Assembly: GCA_012961845.1 (NCBI GenBank) | Contig: DTYO01000292.1 | Span: forward strand, 1 to 7,063 | DNA: 7,063 bases | DNA from: Thermodesulfobacteriaceae bacterium | GTDB taxonomy: Bacteria; Desulfobacterota; Dissulfuribacteria; Dissulfuribacterales; UBA3076 | Direction of reading: 5' to 3' | Shown: one piece after another, positions 6,580 through 7,063 of the stretch | Numbering within the stretch: position 1 is the first letter of the stretch | Layout of the letters: every line of letters starts with the position of its first letter | The notes under the pieces: generated by a model | The model's database searches: none | Told to the model about the DNA's origin: nothing | What the model saw: the letters and a program-made list of their open reading frames with translations, nothing else | Made by a program: the position numbers and the translations under genes

Positions 6580-7063
6580 TCAGCGTCTCTGCGCCGCTAC
6601 AAGAAATCCTTTTACAGGACTGCCAGCCTCCTGCCTCAGATGCACACCTTCAACGATATCCAGAAGCCGGAAGCCGCAGCTGTTCAACACACCTTTTACG
6701 TATTCAAGTGAATGTGCATAGCGGCCTGACCGCTTCAGCCTGTACCCACCCTGCCCTCCGCCTTCCAGCAGCTCTGCTGAAAAACCGATGATGCCTCCGG
6801 GCCTGATACAGGCATAGGCACTGGAAAATATCCTGTTGAGACCGCCTATGTAAACAAATACATCCGCACTGTAAATCAGGTCGAACCCCATGGACAGATT
6901 CCAGTCGGTCAGGATGTCAAGGGAGACCAGGCTGTCATAGGTGCCCTTCTCCGCCGCCTTTTCCAGCATTTTTTCGGATATATCCACCCCCACCAGTTTT
7001 TCAGCAAAGGGACGATAGAGCCTTGAGCCGAGGCCGGTACCACAGCCGAGATCCAGTATTTCC
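6580..7063 (-). CDS. Class I SAM-dependent methyltransferase (COG4976-like), N-terminus off the window
   Basis: The frame is open to the right edge, so the GTG at 6993 is not the true start; 161 codons are visible. SAM-binding motif I, ILDLGCGTG, falls at visible residues 2-10, followed by the acidic end of strand 2 in VGVDIS, then MLEKAAEKGTYDSL, FDLIYSADVFVYIG (motif IV area), a RPGGIIGFSAE strand, SGRYAHS, and a C-terminal REAGxPVKGFLV-like ending. This set resembles the 'predicted TPR repeat methyltransferase' family (COG4976), many of which carry TPR repeats N-terminally; whether this one does lies outside the window. Substrate is unknown. The stop is 14 bases before mutL, so it is probably the promoter-proximal visible member of the mutL-miaA-pgsA transcript. 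A metabolite or protein methyltransferase role is possible; nothing here decides. Confidence 0.85.
   Translation of the reverse strand, partial: EILDLGCGTGLGSRLYRPFAEKLVGVDISEKMLEKAAEKGTYDSLVSLDILTDWNLSMGFDLIYSADVFVYIGGLNRIFSSAYACIRPGGIIGFSAELLEGGGQGGYRLKRSGRYAHSLEYVKGVLNSCGFRLLDIVEGVHLRQEAGSPVKGFLVAAQRR

Noticed and set aside
6580..6993. Treating the methyltransferase as a complete 137-residue protein starting at the GTG at 6993
   Set aside because: The frame stays open to the right edge and upstream codons encode the conserved SAM motif ILDLGCGTG, so that GTG is an internal valine.

Overview
The window looks like ordinary chromosomal DNA from a Gram-negative bacterium. It has moderately high GC, tight gene packing, Shine-Dalgarno starts and translationally coupled overlaps. 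The gene set (NfeD protease with slipin, a stand-alone HDOD protein, and a methyltransferase-mutL-miaA-pgsA run) would fit a Desulfobacterota/deltaproteobacterial genome. That placement rests on general resemblance only, since no rRNA or clade-specific marker is present. I see no transposase, integrase, CRISPR array, toxin-antitoxin pair, tRNA or rRNA.

Layout. (1) Bases 1-1988, plus strand: an NfeD-type membrane serine protease, missing its N-terminus at the window edge, overlaps a slipin/stomatin (SPFH) gene by four bases (ATGA). This is the known nfeD-slipin membrane-quality/microdomain pair. (2) Bases 1989-2347: a noncoding stretch with a 7-bp perfect hairpin, two candidate promoters and one copy of an 18-bp exact direct repeat; the other copy lies in the 3' end of the slipin gene. 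(3) Bases 2348-3193, plus strand: an HDOD-domain protein with its own strong ribosome binding site. (4) Bases 3211-7063, minus strand, convergent with the HDOD gene: a compact run in the order methyltransferase (N-terminus off the right edge), mutL, miaA, pgsA. Gaps and overlaps are 14 bp, about 32 bp, and a 4-base GTGA overlap, which implies one transcript running right to left.

The nfeD-slipin pair probably acts together in the inner membrane: the slipin scaffolds, and the NfeD protease cleaves and binds it. The minus-strand genes are housekeeping: mismatch repair (MutL), tRNA A37 prenylation (MiaA) and phospholipid head-group synthesis (PgsA). Their grouping is probably co-expression rather than a shared pathway.

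I found no convincing previously undescribed system. The points most worth a second look are the exact 18-bp repeat, whose second copy sits in the spacer of a candidate promoter, and the non-consensus residues in the MutL endonuclease-site motifs.
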